Source: SpSt-333 sp040751955 (lineage in GTDB: Bacteria > Bacteroidota > Ignavibacteria > UBA10030 > UBA8401). From it: a stretch of DNA of 64,000 bases. Positions 31,391 to 40,019 of this stretch are shown here, in pieces. The notes beneath the pieces were generated by a model. It made no database searches and was not told the origin of the DNA. It worked only from the letters and a program-made list of their open reading frames with translations. The stretch spans positions 1 to 64,000 of the forward strand of contig JBFMFY010000012.1 in assembly GCA_040751955.1 (NCBI GenBank). Direction: 5' to 3'. How positions within the stretch are numbered: the first letter of the stretch is position 1; each line of letters opens with the position of its first letter. Made by a program: the position numbers and the translations under genes.

Positions 31391-33820
31391 ATGGCAGACG
31401 GGTCCTCATCACGCGCATTCAGATATCTCTATCTGCTCGCTGATACGGTCATTCTCATTCTCTGCCTGTTTCATATTCCTTCAATTGTAGAACGAGGTCA
31501 TTTCCCTTTTGCTGTGAGCGATCAGAACGGATCGGTGATCATCACTGAGATCACGTCGCCGCTCCTCACACCACTCCTGTCCATCGGTGATCGACTTGTT
31601 TCCGTCAACGGCGTACTTCCCCGGGCAACATTTGAACTGCAGCTCGTAGCAGACACAAAAAAGAAACACGATCAGATTATGGTTGCAGCGGATCACGGCG
31701 GGACCGAAGTACGCACTTCGATTGCACTCCTTCCGTACTACGACTCAATGCGTTTTGTTCTTTTGACATTTTTCGTCGGTATGGTAATGCTTATTCTTAG
31801 CGGTATGCTGATATTTTCGATTCCACATGAGCCGCTGGTGCATTATCTTCACAACATCATTGTAACGCTCAGCGCCGCATTGATGTTGACGTGGGGAACG
31901 CTCGACAGTTCGCTGCTCACGGCAATAACAACAACACTGTTTTTCCTCTCATATATATTGTTCGGATTTATTTTTTTGTTGTTCAGCAGAGCATTGTGGA
32001 AACCTCATGCACCTGTTCCGTCATGGATAGTTGCGGGAATGCACGGCATCATTGTTCTGTATGCGGGATGGATTTCGTATCTCTACCTGTCATCCGCGAC
32101 AACGTTATCGCTGGAACAATTCAGAATTTTTTCCTCGTACCTCTTTGCTTTCCGTCTTTTCGTCGTTCTCTCCGTCTGCACAGGCATGGGAATGCTGATT
32201 GCGTCGCTTGCGAAAAGAACAACGCCGGAAGAAGCGACACGTCTGCGATGGATCATCGGCGGAATTCTTGCAGGAGGAATTCCCTATACGCTGTTCGGAA
32301 TTATTCCGGTGACACTGTTCGGCGTGGATGCGTTTGCGGAAGAATTGAGTACATTGTTTTTTCTCCTTATCCCCATCTGCGTCTCGGTCGCATTCATCAG
32401 ATACAATCTTCTGAACCTCCGTTCCTTTGTCCGCCGCCAGAGGATTTACACGACGATCCGGCTCTTGATTTATCTCTGCATCGTCTTCATCTCTGCGGTT
32501 CTCGCCGGACATGTGTACGGCGCAGGAGAATTCGATTCGTACATTGTTGCAACGCTGATCACCGGCAGCGCCGTTGCACTGCTCCTTCCGGCAGGAAAAA
32601 TATTTGAACAGTACATCGATGAGCGGTTGTTCGAAACCAAATTAAACTTCAGGAAAATATTGAAGGACTCCGTTGCGGAATTGCATACTGCGCTGGACGA
32701 CCGATCTCTTTTCCAATATTTGACTGCGGTGATTCAGCGGTCTTTGCCGGTACATTCCGTCGCAATCTATCAGAATGTCAACGGAGCTCTGGAGCCGATC
32801 AATTCCGGTATAGACAATGCTCAGAATACCGCGCTTCCGGAAACCGTTCTTCGTACCGTCGCCGGCAACAATGCGACCGTCGTTGCGCTTGCATCGGAGG
32901 GAATACAGGATATTCATTTTGATTATGCCGTGCTGGTGCGCCGGTCTTCGGGAGATGTGGCGGCGTTCATCGGGCTGATGATGGAAATGCGCAACGACAG
33001 GCTTGTGGACGAAGACCGCGATTTCCTTTCTGCACTGGCAGCCGAAGTATCGCAGATGATGGAACGTTTCCGGATGCAGGAAGAGATCATTCTGAAAAAA
33101 AACGAAGCGCAGCGGTTGAAAGAGATGGATGCACTCAAATCGTTTTTTGTGTCGAGCGTTTCTCACGATCTTCGTTTGCCGCTGACAAGCATACAGATGT
33201 ACGCGGACATGCTTCGTTCCAATACGTCGCTTTCAACTCACAAAAAGAGAGACTTTATACGGACAATTCTGGGTGAAACTAGACGCCTGACGCGCCATGT
33301 GGAAAATATTTTAGACCTGAATTCGATCGAGCATCGACAGTTCCGCCTTGAGTTTTCCTCGCTCGATGTTCGCCGCATTGTCAGGCGTGCAGTACATGCC
33401 ATGCAGTACGAAATCAAGAAACATTCCGCCCGCATTCGACTCTCGTTGCCCAAATCACCGTTGCTTGTATCGGCAGATGAAACAGCGCTGGAACGAGTCG
33501 TCATGAACCTGCTTTCCAATGCACTGAAGTATTCCCTTCCGCCGAAAAAAATTACCATCGCCATGAAGCGACACGACACATCATCAGTTCAGATACTCGT
33601 CGGCGACAACGGCATCGGGATACCAACGCAGGAACAATCCAAGGTGTTTGCTCCCTTCTACAGGGTACGGCGCAGTAGCGGAGAAAGAGCAACGTCCGGC
33701 ATGGGAATCGGCTTGGCGGTTGTGAAATACATTGTAGAACAGCACCACGGAATGATAACACTGCAGAGCGGCGCAAAAAAAGGAACAAAAATCACTGTAA
33801 CGCTCCCGCTTATTTCGTGA
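31391..33820 (+). CDS. Membrane sensor histidine kinase
   Basis: 809 residues from the ATG at 31391, which follows a strong GGGGAAGG ribosome site; the in-frame ATG at 31295 adds 32 residues and is the alternative. The N-terminus has a membrane segment, then a PDZ-like piece (ITEITSPLLTPLLSIGDRLV), then about eight membrane segments. A GAF-like region precedes the kinase core. The phospho-acceptor histidine is in SSVSHDLRLPLTS (near residue 592). ATP-binding boxes follow: N-box NLLSNALKYS, GDNGIGIP and GMGIGLAVVK. The response regulator gene is 9 bases downstream, so they form a two-component pair. Confidence 0.92.
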   Translation: MADGSSSRAFRYLYLLADTVILILCLFHIPSIVERGHFPFAVSDQNGSVIITEITSPLLTPLLSIGDRLVSVNGVLPRATFELQLVADTKKKHDQIMVAADHGGTEVRTSIALLPYYDSMRFVLLTFFVGMVMLILSGMLIFSIPHEPLVHYLHNIIVTLSAALMLTWGTLDSSLLTAITTTLFFLSYILFGFIFLLFSRALWKPHAPVPSWIVAGMHGIIVLYAGWISYLYLSSATTLSLEQFRIFSSYLFAFRLFVVLSVCTGMGMLIASLAKRTTPEEATRLRWIIGGILAGGIPYTLFGIIPVTLFGVDAFAEELSTLFFLLIPICVSVAFIRYNLLNLRSFVRRQRIYTTIRLLIYLCIVFISAVLAGHVYGAGEFDSYIVATLITGSAVALLLPAGKIFEQYIDERLFETKLNFRKILKDSVAELHTALDDRSLFQYLTAVIQRSLPVHSVAIYQNVNGALEPINSGIDNAQNTALPETVLRTVAGNNATVVALASEGIQDIHFDYAVLVRRSSGDVAAFIGLMMEMRNDRLVDEDRDFLSALAAEVSQMMERFRMQEEIILKKNEAQRLKEMDALKSFFVSSVSHDLRLPLTSIQMYADMLRSNTSLSTHKKRDFIRTILGETRRLTRHVENILDLNSIEHRQFRLEFSSLDVRRIVRRAVHAMQYEIKKHSARIRLSLPKSPLLVSADETALERVVMNLLSNALKYSLPPKKITIAMKRHDTSSVQILVGDNGIGIPTQEQSKVFAPFYRVRRSSGERATSGMGIGLAVVKYIVEQHHGMITLQSGAKKGTKITVTLPLIS

Positions 33821-33829
33821 AAATACTGT

Positions 33830-34510
33830 ATGAAAAATGTACTGATCATTGAAGATGAACTTCCAATCCGCAACGGATTGAAAGAGTTGCTTACCGTCGA
33901 ACGATTCTTCGTTGAAACCTGTGCAACGGGAGAAGCGGCATTCCATGCAGTTAAAACAACTGTGTACGATCTGATTCTTCTCGACGTGATGCTGCCGGAC
34001 ATGACCGGATTCGATATCTGCCGCACGTTGCGTTCCCGCGGCATCACATCAAAAATCCTTATGCTGACCGCACGCGGCGAGGAGATTGATAAAGTGCTGG
34101 GACTGGAACTCGGCGCAGATGACTACATGACGAAACCGTTCGGGAACAAGGAACTGATTGCGCGCATCCGTGCACTGCTGCGGCGGCAGGAAAAGATCTT
34201 GCAGCCGTTGGAAGAAGTTTCGTTCGACGGCATGTCGTTCGATTTCGGTAAACAGATTGCAGCGCGAGGGAAAAAATCAATACCGATGAGTGCAAAAGAG
34301 TTCAAACTGCTTCACTATTTTTTGCAGCATGAAGGAGAGGTCATCAGCCGCGCCCGGCTGCTGGATGACATATGGGGATATGATCATACTCCGACAACCC
34401 GCACCGTTGATAATTATATCCTTTCCCTCAGGAAGAAGATCGAATCAAATCCCGCCAAGCCGAAGCACCTGCTGACGATCCATACGTCGGGATATAAATT
34501 TCTCCGCTAG
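33830..34510 (+). CDS. OmpR-family response regulator
   Basis: 226 residues: a receiver domain with the acidic pocket IEDELP, phospho-acceptor Asp52 in LILLDVMLPDMTG, Thr in MLTARG and Lys in MTKPFG, then a winged-helix DNA-binding domain (AKEFKLLHYFLQHEGEVISR, TRTVDNYILSLRKKIE). It is the partner of the histidine kinase directly upstream. Its target promoters are unknown; the divergent envelope-protein genes at 29943-31180 are candidates by proximity only. Confidence 0.94.
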   Translation: MKNVLIIEDELPIRNGLKELLTVERFFVETCATGEAAFHAVKTTVYDLILLDVMLPDMTGFDICRTLRSRGITSKILMLTARGEEIDKVLGLELGADDYMTKPFGNKELIARIRALLRRQEKILQPLEEVSFDGMSFDFGKQIAARGKKSIPMSAKEFKLLHYFLQHEGEVISRARLLDDIWGYDHTPTTRTVDNYILSLRKKIESNPAKPKHLLTIHTSGYKFLR

Positions 34511-34517
34511 CACCATG

Positions 34518-35843
34518 TTATTTTAAATAGTACTTCAAAGCGTTCGGAAATAGCCGACACTCTTCGGCGATTGAAAAGTGAGCAATCTTTCCTTCTGTCC
34601 GCAGGTGATAGAGCCGCGGTACGATTTTGTCTCGAAAGTCGATCGGCGTAATGGGATTGATGTAGATAGACGTCCCTCCTTCAAATCCTGCCGGCACATT
34701 CACGCGCCACTTCAGCATTACATGCCACGGCATTTTATAGACGGCGTCGATCGGCGTGTAGTACCACTCTTCGTTGCACGACGCCTGCGAACCGAGTGCG
34801 GCGTGACAGGCATGAACGATGTCGCTGAATCCCCGCACCTCATCATCCGAATGTTCGTACGGACGGGAAGCGGTTGACTTCGAATAGATCTCAATCGTGG
34901 GATAACGGTGCCCAATGCCGACATACGCAATCGCATAATCATTTTCCGCAAAGATCAAATTATACTGCGCGGCAAAATTGGAGCCAAGCTCGTTGAAGAC
35001 ATTCGCATCCTGCCGCACCATATTGATCTGTTCGCTGATGGATGCACCCCATTCATCCAACGCGCAGATCTGTTTATGCAGATGGTCGAACGATGCGCCG
35101 GCGGAGCGGAGCCAGTTTTGAAAAATGCTGATGTAGCGGATGTACCGGTTGTACTCCAGCATATCCTTTATCGCGTCGATGACGAATTTGAAATACTGGA
35201 AATGCTCATCCGCCGACAAATCTCCCGATGAGCGGAGCTGCGTGTCGAACTCCGCATTCTCCGCGTAGTGCGTTTTGGCAATCACCAGTTCATGGCAGCC
35301 GCCGAAGAATGCATCCATCATATTCACTTTGTCGAATGCCGATTTCCGTTTGATCTGTTCTTCCGTCTTGCCTGACTGCTGTAACTTGTAATGGATGATG
35401 TTGTTGATATGTTCCGCCCCTTTGGGATTGGCAAAATATTCATCGCGCCATTGCACAAGACGGTGTGCCAGTTTGTATTGGTAATTTTTCTTCCAGTAAT
35501 CGATTGTGACGATCTCAAAAAGATTTCCGGTGCGGCGAAATTCAGCAACTGTGTCAAAATACCTGTCGGGCGGAAGATGATAATAGGTTTTGTACTGACC
35601 GTTAATTTTTACGAGGCGGGCTTTCTCCGGCGGCGTTTCATAGTACCGGGTAGGACAGAAACTGCAGTACTCTTCTTTTTCAGTGCGGACGATTTTCTTT
35701 GCCGTTGCGGGAACATCGTTGGTAATCGGCTTGCTTCCTCTGCCGGGGACTGCCCACACTTCGGTGCCGGTGAATGGGTTGATCTGTTTCACCGTCCCAT
35801 CCGGCATGATGTTGTAGTATGAACTGTGGCTGCGGGGGAACAT
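34518..35843 (-). CDS. DUF4921/GalT-like HIT-superfamily protein
   Basis: A 441-residue protein from the ATG at 35843 (AAGGA precedes it); an upstream in-frame TTG at 35867 is less likely. It carries a Cys pair in EEYCSFCPTRYYETPP (near residue 60), similar to the zinc site of galactose-1-phosphate uridylyltransferases, and SAGASFDHLHKQICALDEWG with the His-x-His-x-Gln-like HIT motif. The family (DUF4921) is uncharacterised, but nucleotidyl transfer to a sugar phosphate is a fair guess. It ends 8 bases from the response regulator on the opposite strand. Confidence 0.75.
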   Translation of the reverse strand: MFPRSHSSYYNIMPDGTVKQINPFTGTEVWAVPGRGSKPITNDVPATAKKIVRTEKEEYCSFCPTRYYETPPEKARLVKINGQYKTYYHLPPDRYFDTVAEFRRTGNLFEIVTIDYWKKNYQYKLAHRLVQWRDEYFANPKGAEHINNIIHYKLQQSGKTEEQIKRKSAFDKVNMMDAFFGGCHELVIAKTHYAENAEFDTQLRSSGDLSADEHFQYFKFVIDAIKDMLEYNRYIRYISIFQNWLRSAGASFDHLHKQICALDEWGASISEQINMVRQDANVFNELGSNFAAQYNLIFAENDYAIAYVGIGHRYPTIEIYSKSTASRPYEHSDDEVRGFSDIVHACHAALGSQASCNEEWYYTPIDAVYKMPWHVMLKWRVNVPAGFEGGTSIYINPITPIDFRDKIVPRLYHLRTEGKIAHFSIAEECRLFPNALKYYLK

Positions 35844-35907
35844 GGGATGTTCCTTATGAAGAATCAACGGAACTTATCGTCCGAAAATTTATGATGTTTG
35901 AACTTAC

Positions 35908-36135
35908 CTACGCGGCAAGGTACCGCCGCACATCTACTTGAACACCAGAATGTGCCGCTTCGTTTGCAGTCTTTAATAATTGATGCGTCGTCTCTTCAGA
36001 AAGGTACTCTTCCCCGCAATTATCACACACATCTGCGGGAACATCCCGAAAAACTACCGTCGTCGAGTTTCGCACCAGTGTCACTGCGATGGTCCCTTGT
36101 TTTGTTTCCCCATTTTTACACACAGCACATTTCAT
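35908..36135 (-). CDS. YgiT-type zinc-finger antitoxin-like protein
   Basis: A 75-residue protein with two Cys pairs, CAVCKNG and CDNCGEEY, spaced as in YgiT/MqsA N-terminal zinc fingers. The C-terminal helix-turn-helix found in full MqsA is absent. It overlaps the upstream DUF4258 gene by four bases (ATGA), the classical layout of toxin-antitoxin pairs. Its likely role is to bind and neutralise the DUF4258 protein. The short C-terminal tail (GVQVDVRRYLAA) may contact the partner. Confidence 0.75.
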   Translation of the reverse strand: MKCAVCKNGETKQGTIAVTLVRNSTTVVFRDVPADVCDNCGEEYLSEETTHQLLKTANEAAHSGVQVDVRRYLAA

Positions 36136-36410
36136 TTCTTCCTCCTTGCTTCAAAATTTTCTTCCCATTTATCCAGCGTCGGTTCATATACTGTAATAAC
36201 AATGACATCGTTCGTTGAAACACTTTCTGCAACGACAATATGGATTGGACGATTTTTGATCCACCCAAGAACTAGTTTACTCGGAAATGGTTTGTCTTCA
36301 GGATAACGGGCAATAATTTTACCGGTTTGAATAACTTCTTTTACTTCGTTCTCCGTTATTTGCCGTTCAAACATCCGTTGAACCGCGTGAACCCTGAAAA
36401 CGAAACTCAT
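36132..36410 (-). CDS. DUF4258 toxin-like protein
   Basis: A 92-residue protein opening with RVHAVQRMFERQITENEVKE, the standard start of DUF4258 proteins, with His and Arg residues suited to an RNase-type toxin. IHIVVAES and VIVITVYEP are the central strands of the RelE-like fold. It precedes the YgiT-type zinc-finger gene with a four-base overlap. DUF4258/YgiT pairs are listed among putative toxin-antitoxin modules; activity is not proven by sequence. They sit between two metabolic genes. Confidence 0.75.
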   Translation of the reverse strand: MSFVFRVHAVQRMFERQITENEVKEVIQTGKIIARYPEDKPFPSKLVLGWIKNRPIHIVVAESVSTNDVIVITVYEPTLDKWEENFEARRKK

Positions 36411-36429
36411 GGTGTTTCTTTCTATGAAA

Positions 36430-37830
36430 TTAAATTCCTGTTGCCGCTTTCAGCATTTGCTGCACACGTTTCGGCGAATCGGCTTCGGCGTAGAACCTGA
36501 TGAGCGGTTCCGTTCCCGACGCACGGATGAGCATCCATCCGTTCTTCGTATATAACTTCACACCGTCGGTCGTATCAACTTTTGTTATTTCAAATGAGCC
36601 GACTTTTTTCGGTTTTGAATTGAAGAACTTCATCACTTTCTCTTTTTCCGACTGCGTGAGGTGCTTGTCGATCCGTCCGAAATGATGTTCACCGAATTCA
36701 TCGAACAGCTCTTTCACCAGTTCGCTCAATTTCTTTCTCCGCACCGCCATCACTTCACCAAGCAGGAACCCGATGAAAATGCCGTCGCGCTCGGGCAGAT
36801 GCCCTTTGACTGCAATCCCACCGCTTTCTTCTCCTGCAATGATAATATCTTTTTCCGTCATCAATTTGCAGAGATGCTTGAAACCGACGGGTGTTTCGTA
36901 CAAACGGATATTATACTTATCGCACATCTTCGGAATCAGTTCGCTGACAGAAAGTGATTTTGCCACTGCACCCCGGACATGTTTCCTCTCTACCAGATAT
37001 TTCAACAGGATCGCAAAGATGCGGTGCGAATCGACGAAGTTTCCTTTTTCATCCACAGCGCCGACGCGATCAGCATCACCATCTGTTGCAAATCCCATGT
37101 GATATTTTCCGGAACGAACTTCAACGCTCAGTTCTTCCACATTTTGCGGCAACGGCTCGGGATTCGTCGTGCCGAACGACGGATTGTAATCGCTGCGGAT
37201 TGTACCGATCTTTGGCAGCAGCAGTTCGGGAATTCCCATTCCGGCGCCGTGCATTGCGTCGTGCATCATTTTAATGCGAACGGTTTTGATCAGGTCGAAT
37301 TCAATCTTCGATTCCAGATCGGATACATATATCTTCGTCAGATCGATGAACTGAATGTGCTTGCTCTTGACCAGTTCGTCGAACGGTTTGATCTCTATCG
37401 GGAGCGCAGCAGCATCCTGCAGCGGCGCAAGTTCTTTCTCCACTTCCGCGATCATTTCCGGATGTGCCGGTCCGCCAAAGTCCCCTTTGATCTTGAATCC
37501 GTTGTACTTTGCCGGATTGTGGCTGGCAGTAATAACCACTCCTCCTGCCGCTTTTTTCTTCACCACGCCGAGCGAAACCATCTGTGTTGGGGAAATCTTT
37601 TCTGACAGAAGAACCTTCACGCCAGCCGACGCGATCACCTGTGCCGATGTGTGCGCGAATTCTTTCGAGAGGAAACGCGCATCGTACCCGACCACCACGC
37701 CGTTCTTTGCGTTTCGATGATTCTTAAAATAGAGTCCTGTTGCAAGAGCAACCTTCTGCACGTTAGCGAACGTGAAATCTTCCGCGATCACTCCGCGCCA
37801 GCCGTCTGTTCCGAATTTGATGTGGGGCAT
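36430..37830 (-). CDS. Phosphoglucomutase/phosphomannomutase
   Basis: A 466-residue alpha-D-phosphohexomutase, interconverting hexose 1- and 6-phosphates. Motifs: catalytic Ser in VITASHNPAKYNG (near residue 102), metal-binding FATDGDADRVGAV (near residue 244), sugar-binding EESGGIAV (near residue 326) and the phosphate-binding RASGTEPLIRFY. The N-terminal KFGTDGWRG is typical. Whether glucose or mannose is preferred is unclear. Upstream, 37834-37869 is a short AGTAGTTG-type tandem repeat. Confidence 0.93.
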   Translation of the reverse strand: MPHIKFGTDGWRGVIAEDFTFANVQKVALATGLYFKNHRNAKNGVVVGYDARFLSKEFAHTSAQVIASAGVKVLLSEKISPTQMVSLGVVKKKAAGGVVITASHNPAKYNGFKIKGDFGGPAHPEMIAEVEKELAPLQDAAALPIEIKPFDELVKSKHIQFIDLTKIYVSDLESKIEFDLIKTVRIKMMHDAMHGAGMGIPELLLPKIGTIRSDYNPSFGTTNPEPLPQNVEELSVEVRSGKYHMGFATDGDADRVGAVDEKGNFVDSHRIFAILLKYLVERKHVRGAVAKSLSVSELIPKMCDKYNIRLYETPVGFKHLCKLMTEKDIIIAGEESGGIAVKGHLPERDGIFIGFLLGEVMAVRRKKLSELVKELFDEFGEHHFGRIDKHLTQSEKEKVMKFFNSKPKKVGSFEITKVDTTDGVKLYTKNGWMLIRASGTEPLIRFYAEADSPKRVQQMLKAATGI

Positions 37831-37833
37831 AAA

Positions 37834-37869
37834 AAAGTAGTTGAGTAGTTAAGTAGATGAGTAGTTGAG
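37834..37869. repeat. Short tandem repeat (AGTAGTTGAGT units)
   Basis: Imperfect repeats of about eleven bases, GTAGTTGAGTA/GTTAAGTAGAT/GAGTAGTTGAG, lie between the mutase start and the enolase stop. Their function is unknown. Confidence 0.5.
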
Positions 37870-37954
37870 ATTTCTTTGTCACAGATTACACAGATTAACC
37901 TAACAATCTGAGGCTTTCAATCTTGATAATCATGTAATTTTGGAATCTTGAAAA

Positions 37955-39244
37955 TTATCTCTTCACATTAAATGCGCTCATCCCGGCGTACATCCCATTC
38001 GTATCGAGTTCTTCTTCGATGCGGAGCAGTTGATTATATTTTGCAATGCGGTCTGTACGCGAGGTAGATCCTGTTTTAATCTGCCCGGCGTTTGTTGCAA
38101 CTGCAATGTCGGCAATGGTTGCGTCTTCCGTTTCGCCGGAGCGGTGGCTGATAACGGCGGTGTAGTGCGCACGTTTCGCCATTTCAATACAATCAAGCGT
38201 TTCTGTTAATGTACCAATCTGATTCACCTTAATGAGAATAGAATTCGCAATTCCTTGTTTAATTCCTCGATCAAATATTTCGGTGTTGGTAACAAAAATA
38301 TCGTCCCCAACCAATTGCACTTTGCTCCCAACCGTATCGGTAAGAAGTTTCCATCCCTTCCAATCGTTCTCCGCCATGCCGTCTTCAAGAGAGATGATCG
38401 GATAGTTGTCCACCCATTTCTTCCAGTACGCGACCATCTCTTCGGCAGTCAGTTTTTCCTGCGTCGATTTATAGAAGAGATACTTTCCATCTTCGCCGTA
38501 CATTTCGCTTGCTGCCGGATCAAGCGCGATGAAGATATCCTGCCCCGGTCTATATCCTGCTTTCTCGATCGCTTCCATGATCACCTGCAGCGCTTCTTCG
38601 TTTGATTTCAAACTCGGAGCAAATCCGCCTTCATCACCAACCGCGGTATTGTATCCTTTTTTCTTCAACACACCCTTGAGCGTGTGGAATACCTCAGCCC
38701 CCATCCGCAGCGCTTCGGCGAATGTCGGTGCGTTGACCGGCATTATCATGAATTCCTGGAAGTCCACATTGTTATCTGCATGCCGACCTCCGTTAATGAT
38801 ATTCATCATCGGCGCGGGAAGAATTTTTGCGTTCGTGCCGCCGATATAGCGGTAGAGAGGAACATCAAGATACGACGCAGCTGCTTTTGCCGTTGCGAGC
38901 GAGACGGCAAGCATCGCGTTAGCGCCGAGTTTCCCTTTGTTGTGCGTTCCGTCCAGTTCGATCATCATCTTGTCGATGCCGACCTGATCTTGCGCGTCGA
39001 AGCCGACCAGTTCTTCTGCGATAATGTTGTTGACATTCTCGACCGCTTTCAAAACACCTTTACCGAGGTAGCGGTTCTTGTCGTCGTCGCGCAGCTCAAC
39101 CGCTTCGTGCTCGCCGGTGGATGCACCACTGGGAACAGCGGCACGCCCGATTGTGCCGTCTTCAAGTTCGACATCGACTTCAACAGTAGGATTGCCCCGT
39201 GAATCCATGATTTCACGTGCCCAAACATCTTCTATAATAGACAT
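37955..39244 (-). CDS. eno: Enolase
   Basis: A 429-residue glycolytic enzyme converting 2-phosphoglycerate to phosphoenolpyruvate. All expected features are present: SRGNPTVEVDVELEDG, GASTGEHEAVELRD, the substrate loop with NVDFQEFMIMP, metal ligands in SLEDGMAENDWKG and in VGDDIFVTN, catalytic Lys in ILIKVNQIGTLTET and SHRSGETEDATIADIAVAT. The length is normal. It is apparently a single gene with 246 bases upstream, where I see nothing further than a possible promoter. Confidence 0.98.
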   Translation of the reverse strand: MSIIEDVWAREIMDSRGNPTVEVDVELEDGTIGRAAVPSGASTGEHEAVELRDDDKNRYLGKGVLKAVENVNNIIAEELVGFDAQDQVGIDKMMIELDGTHNKGKLGANAMLAVSLATAKAAASYLDVPLYRYIGGTNAKILPAPMMNIINGGRHADNNVDFQEFMIMPVNAPTFAEALRMGAEVFHTLKGVLKKKGYNTAVGDEGGFAPSLKSNEEALQVIMEAIEKAGYRPGQDIFIALDPAASEMYGEDGKYLFYKSTQEKLTAEEMVAYWKKWVDNYPIISLEDGMAENDWKGWKLLTDTVGSKVQLVGDDIFVTNTEIFDRGIKQGIANSILIKVNQIGTLTETLDCIEMAKRAHYTAVISHRSGETEDATIADIAVATNAGQIKTGSTSRTDRIAKYNQLLRIEEELDTNGMYAGMSAFNVKR

Positions 39245-39490
39245 GATTTGCTCCGAATTCGTAGTATGATATGTTGCTTCGAGTAATAATTTATTGAAGA
39301 AAATAAATTTTCTGCATCAATTAACCGAAAAATTGCCTGAAATGCAAAAAACATATGGCAGGAGTGAACCGATCTGAAGTTGTTTTTATGAGAAAAATAT
39401 TTACACCCTGATGTTGCGCTTCACTTTTCAAATCCGTAGTTTCGCTCCGACCCCACACTCTATTTTTCATCAACCAATCAGGGAGGAAGT

Positions 39491-39922
39491 ATGGATCAAC
39501 CAAAGATCAATATTATTGCCGTGCTCGTTTCGGCGGCGGCAATGTGGTTTCTCGGAATGGTGTGGTACACAGTTTTCGGTACGCAATGGATGGCATACAC
39601 GGGCATCACAATGGAAATGGCGCAGCAGATGACCGGCATGGAGATGGCTGTTGCGTACGGCGGATCGTTTGTTGCATACATCGTCGTGTTCTATTGTATG
39701 GCACATGTCATTCACGCATTCAAAGCGGAAGATATCAAAGGTGGAGCGCAAGCCGGATTCTGGTCGTGGCTGGGATTCACGGCAACCGCATTATTCGTCG
39801 CTTACACATACCAAGGGAAAGCATTCGGGTTGGTTCTGATTGATGCCGGCTATTGGTTGATCGGCATGGTCATTGGAGGTATCATTCTTGTAAAGATGAA
39901 AAAGAAAGAAGCCGCAGCGTAA
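39491..39922 (+). CDS. DUF1761 membrane protein
   Basis: A 143-residue protein with four hydrophobic segments: NIIAVLVSAAAMWFLGMVWY, VAYGGSFVAYIVVFYCMAHV, FWSWLGFTATALFV and the final VLIDAGYWLIGMVIGGIILV. WFLGMVWY with a following FG and the general layout match DUF1761. It is an inner-membrane protein of unknown function. It has GGGAGGAAGT as ribosome site and its own terminator. Confidence 0.8.
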   Translation: MDQPKINIIAVLVSAAAMWFLGMVWYTVFGTQWMAYTGITMEMAQQMTGMEMAVAYGGSFVAYIVVFYCMAHVIHAFKAEDIKGGAQAGFWSWLGFTATALFVAYTYQGKAFGLVLIDAGYWLIGMVIGGIILVKMKKKEAAA

Positions 39923-39937
39923 TTTTTTTTCTCTCTC

Positions 39938-39972
39938 AAACTTCCGAAGTCTGCCGGACTTCGGAAGTTTTT
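39938..39972 (+). terminator. Intrinsic terminator after DUF1761
   Basis: Perfect 14-bp stem AAACTTCCGAAGTC/GACTTCGGAAGTTT with a 5-nt loop and a run of T. Confidence 0.9.
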
Positions 39973-40019
39973 CCATTCCGCCTCTCTTGCAGAAGTGCTT
40001 TTTTTTCCTACCTTACTTC

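Noticed and set aside
31891..32607. 238-codon plus-strand ORF in another frame within the histidine kinase gene
   Set aside because: The kinase frame holds the conserved membrane segments; the alternate frame is rich in Cys, His and Arg as expected for an out-of-frame read.
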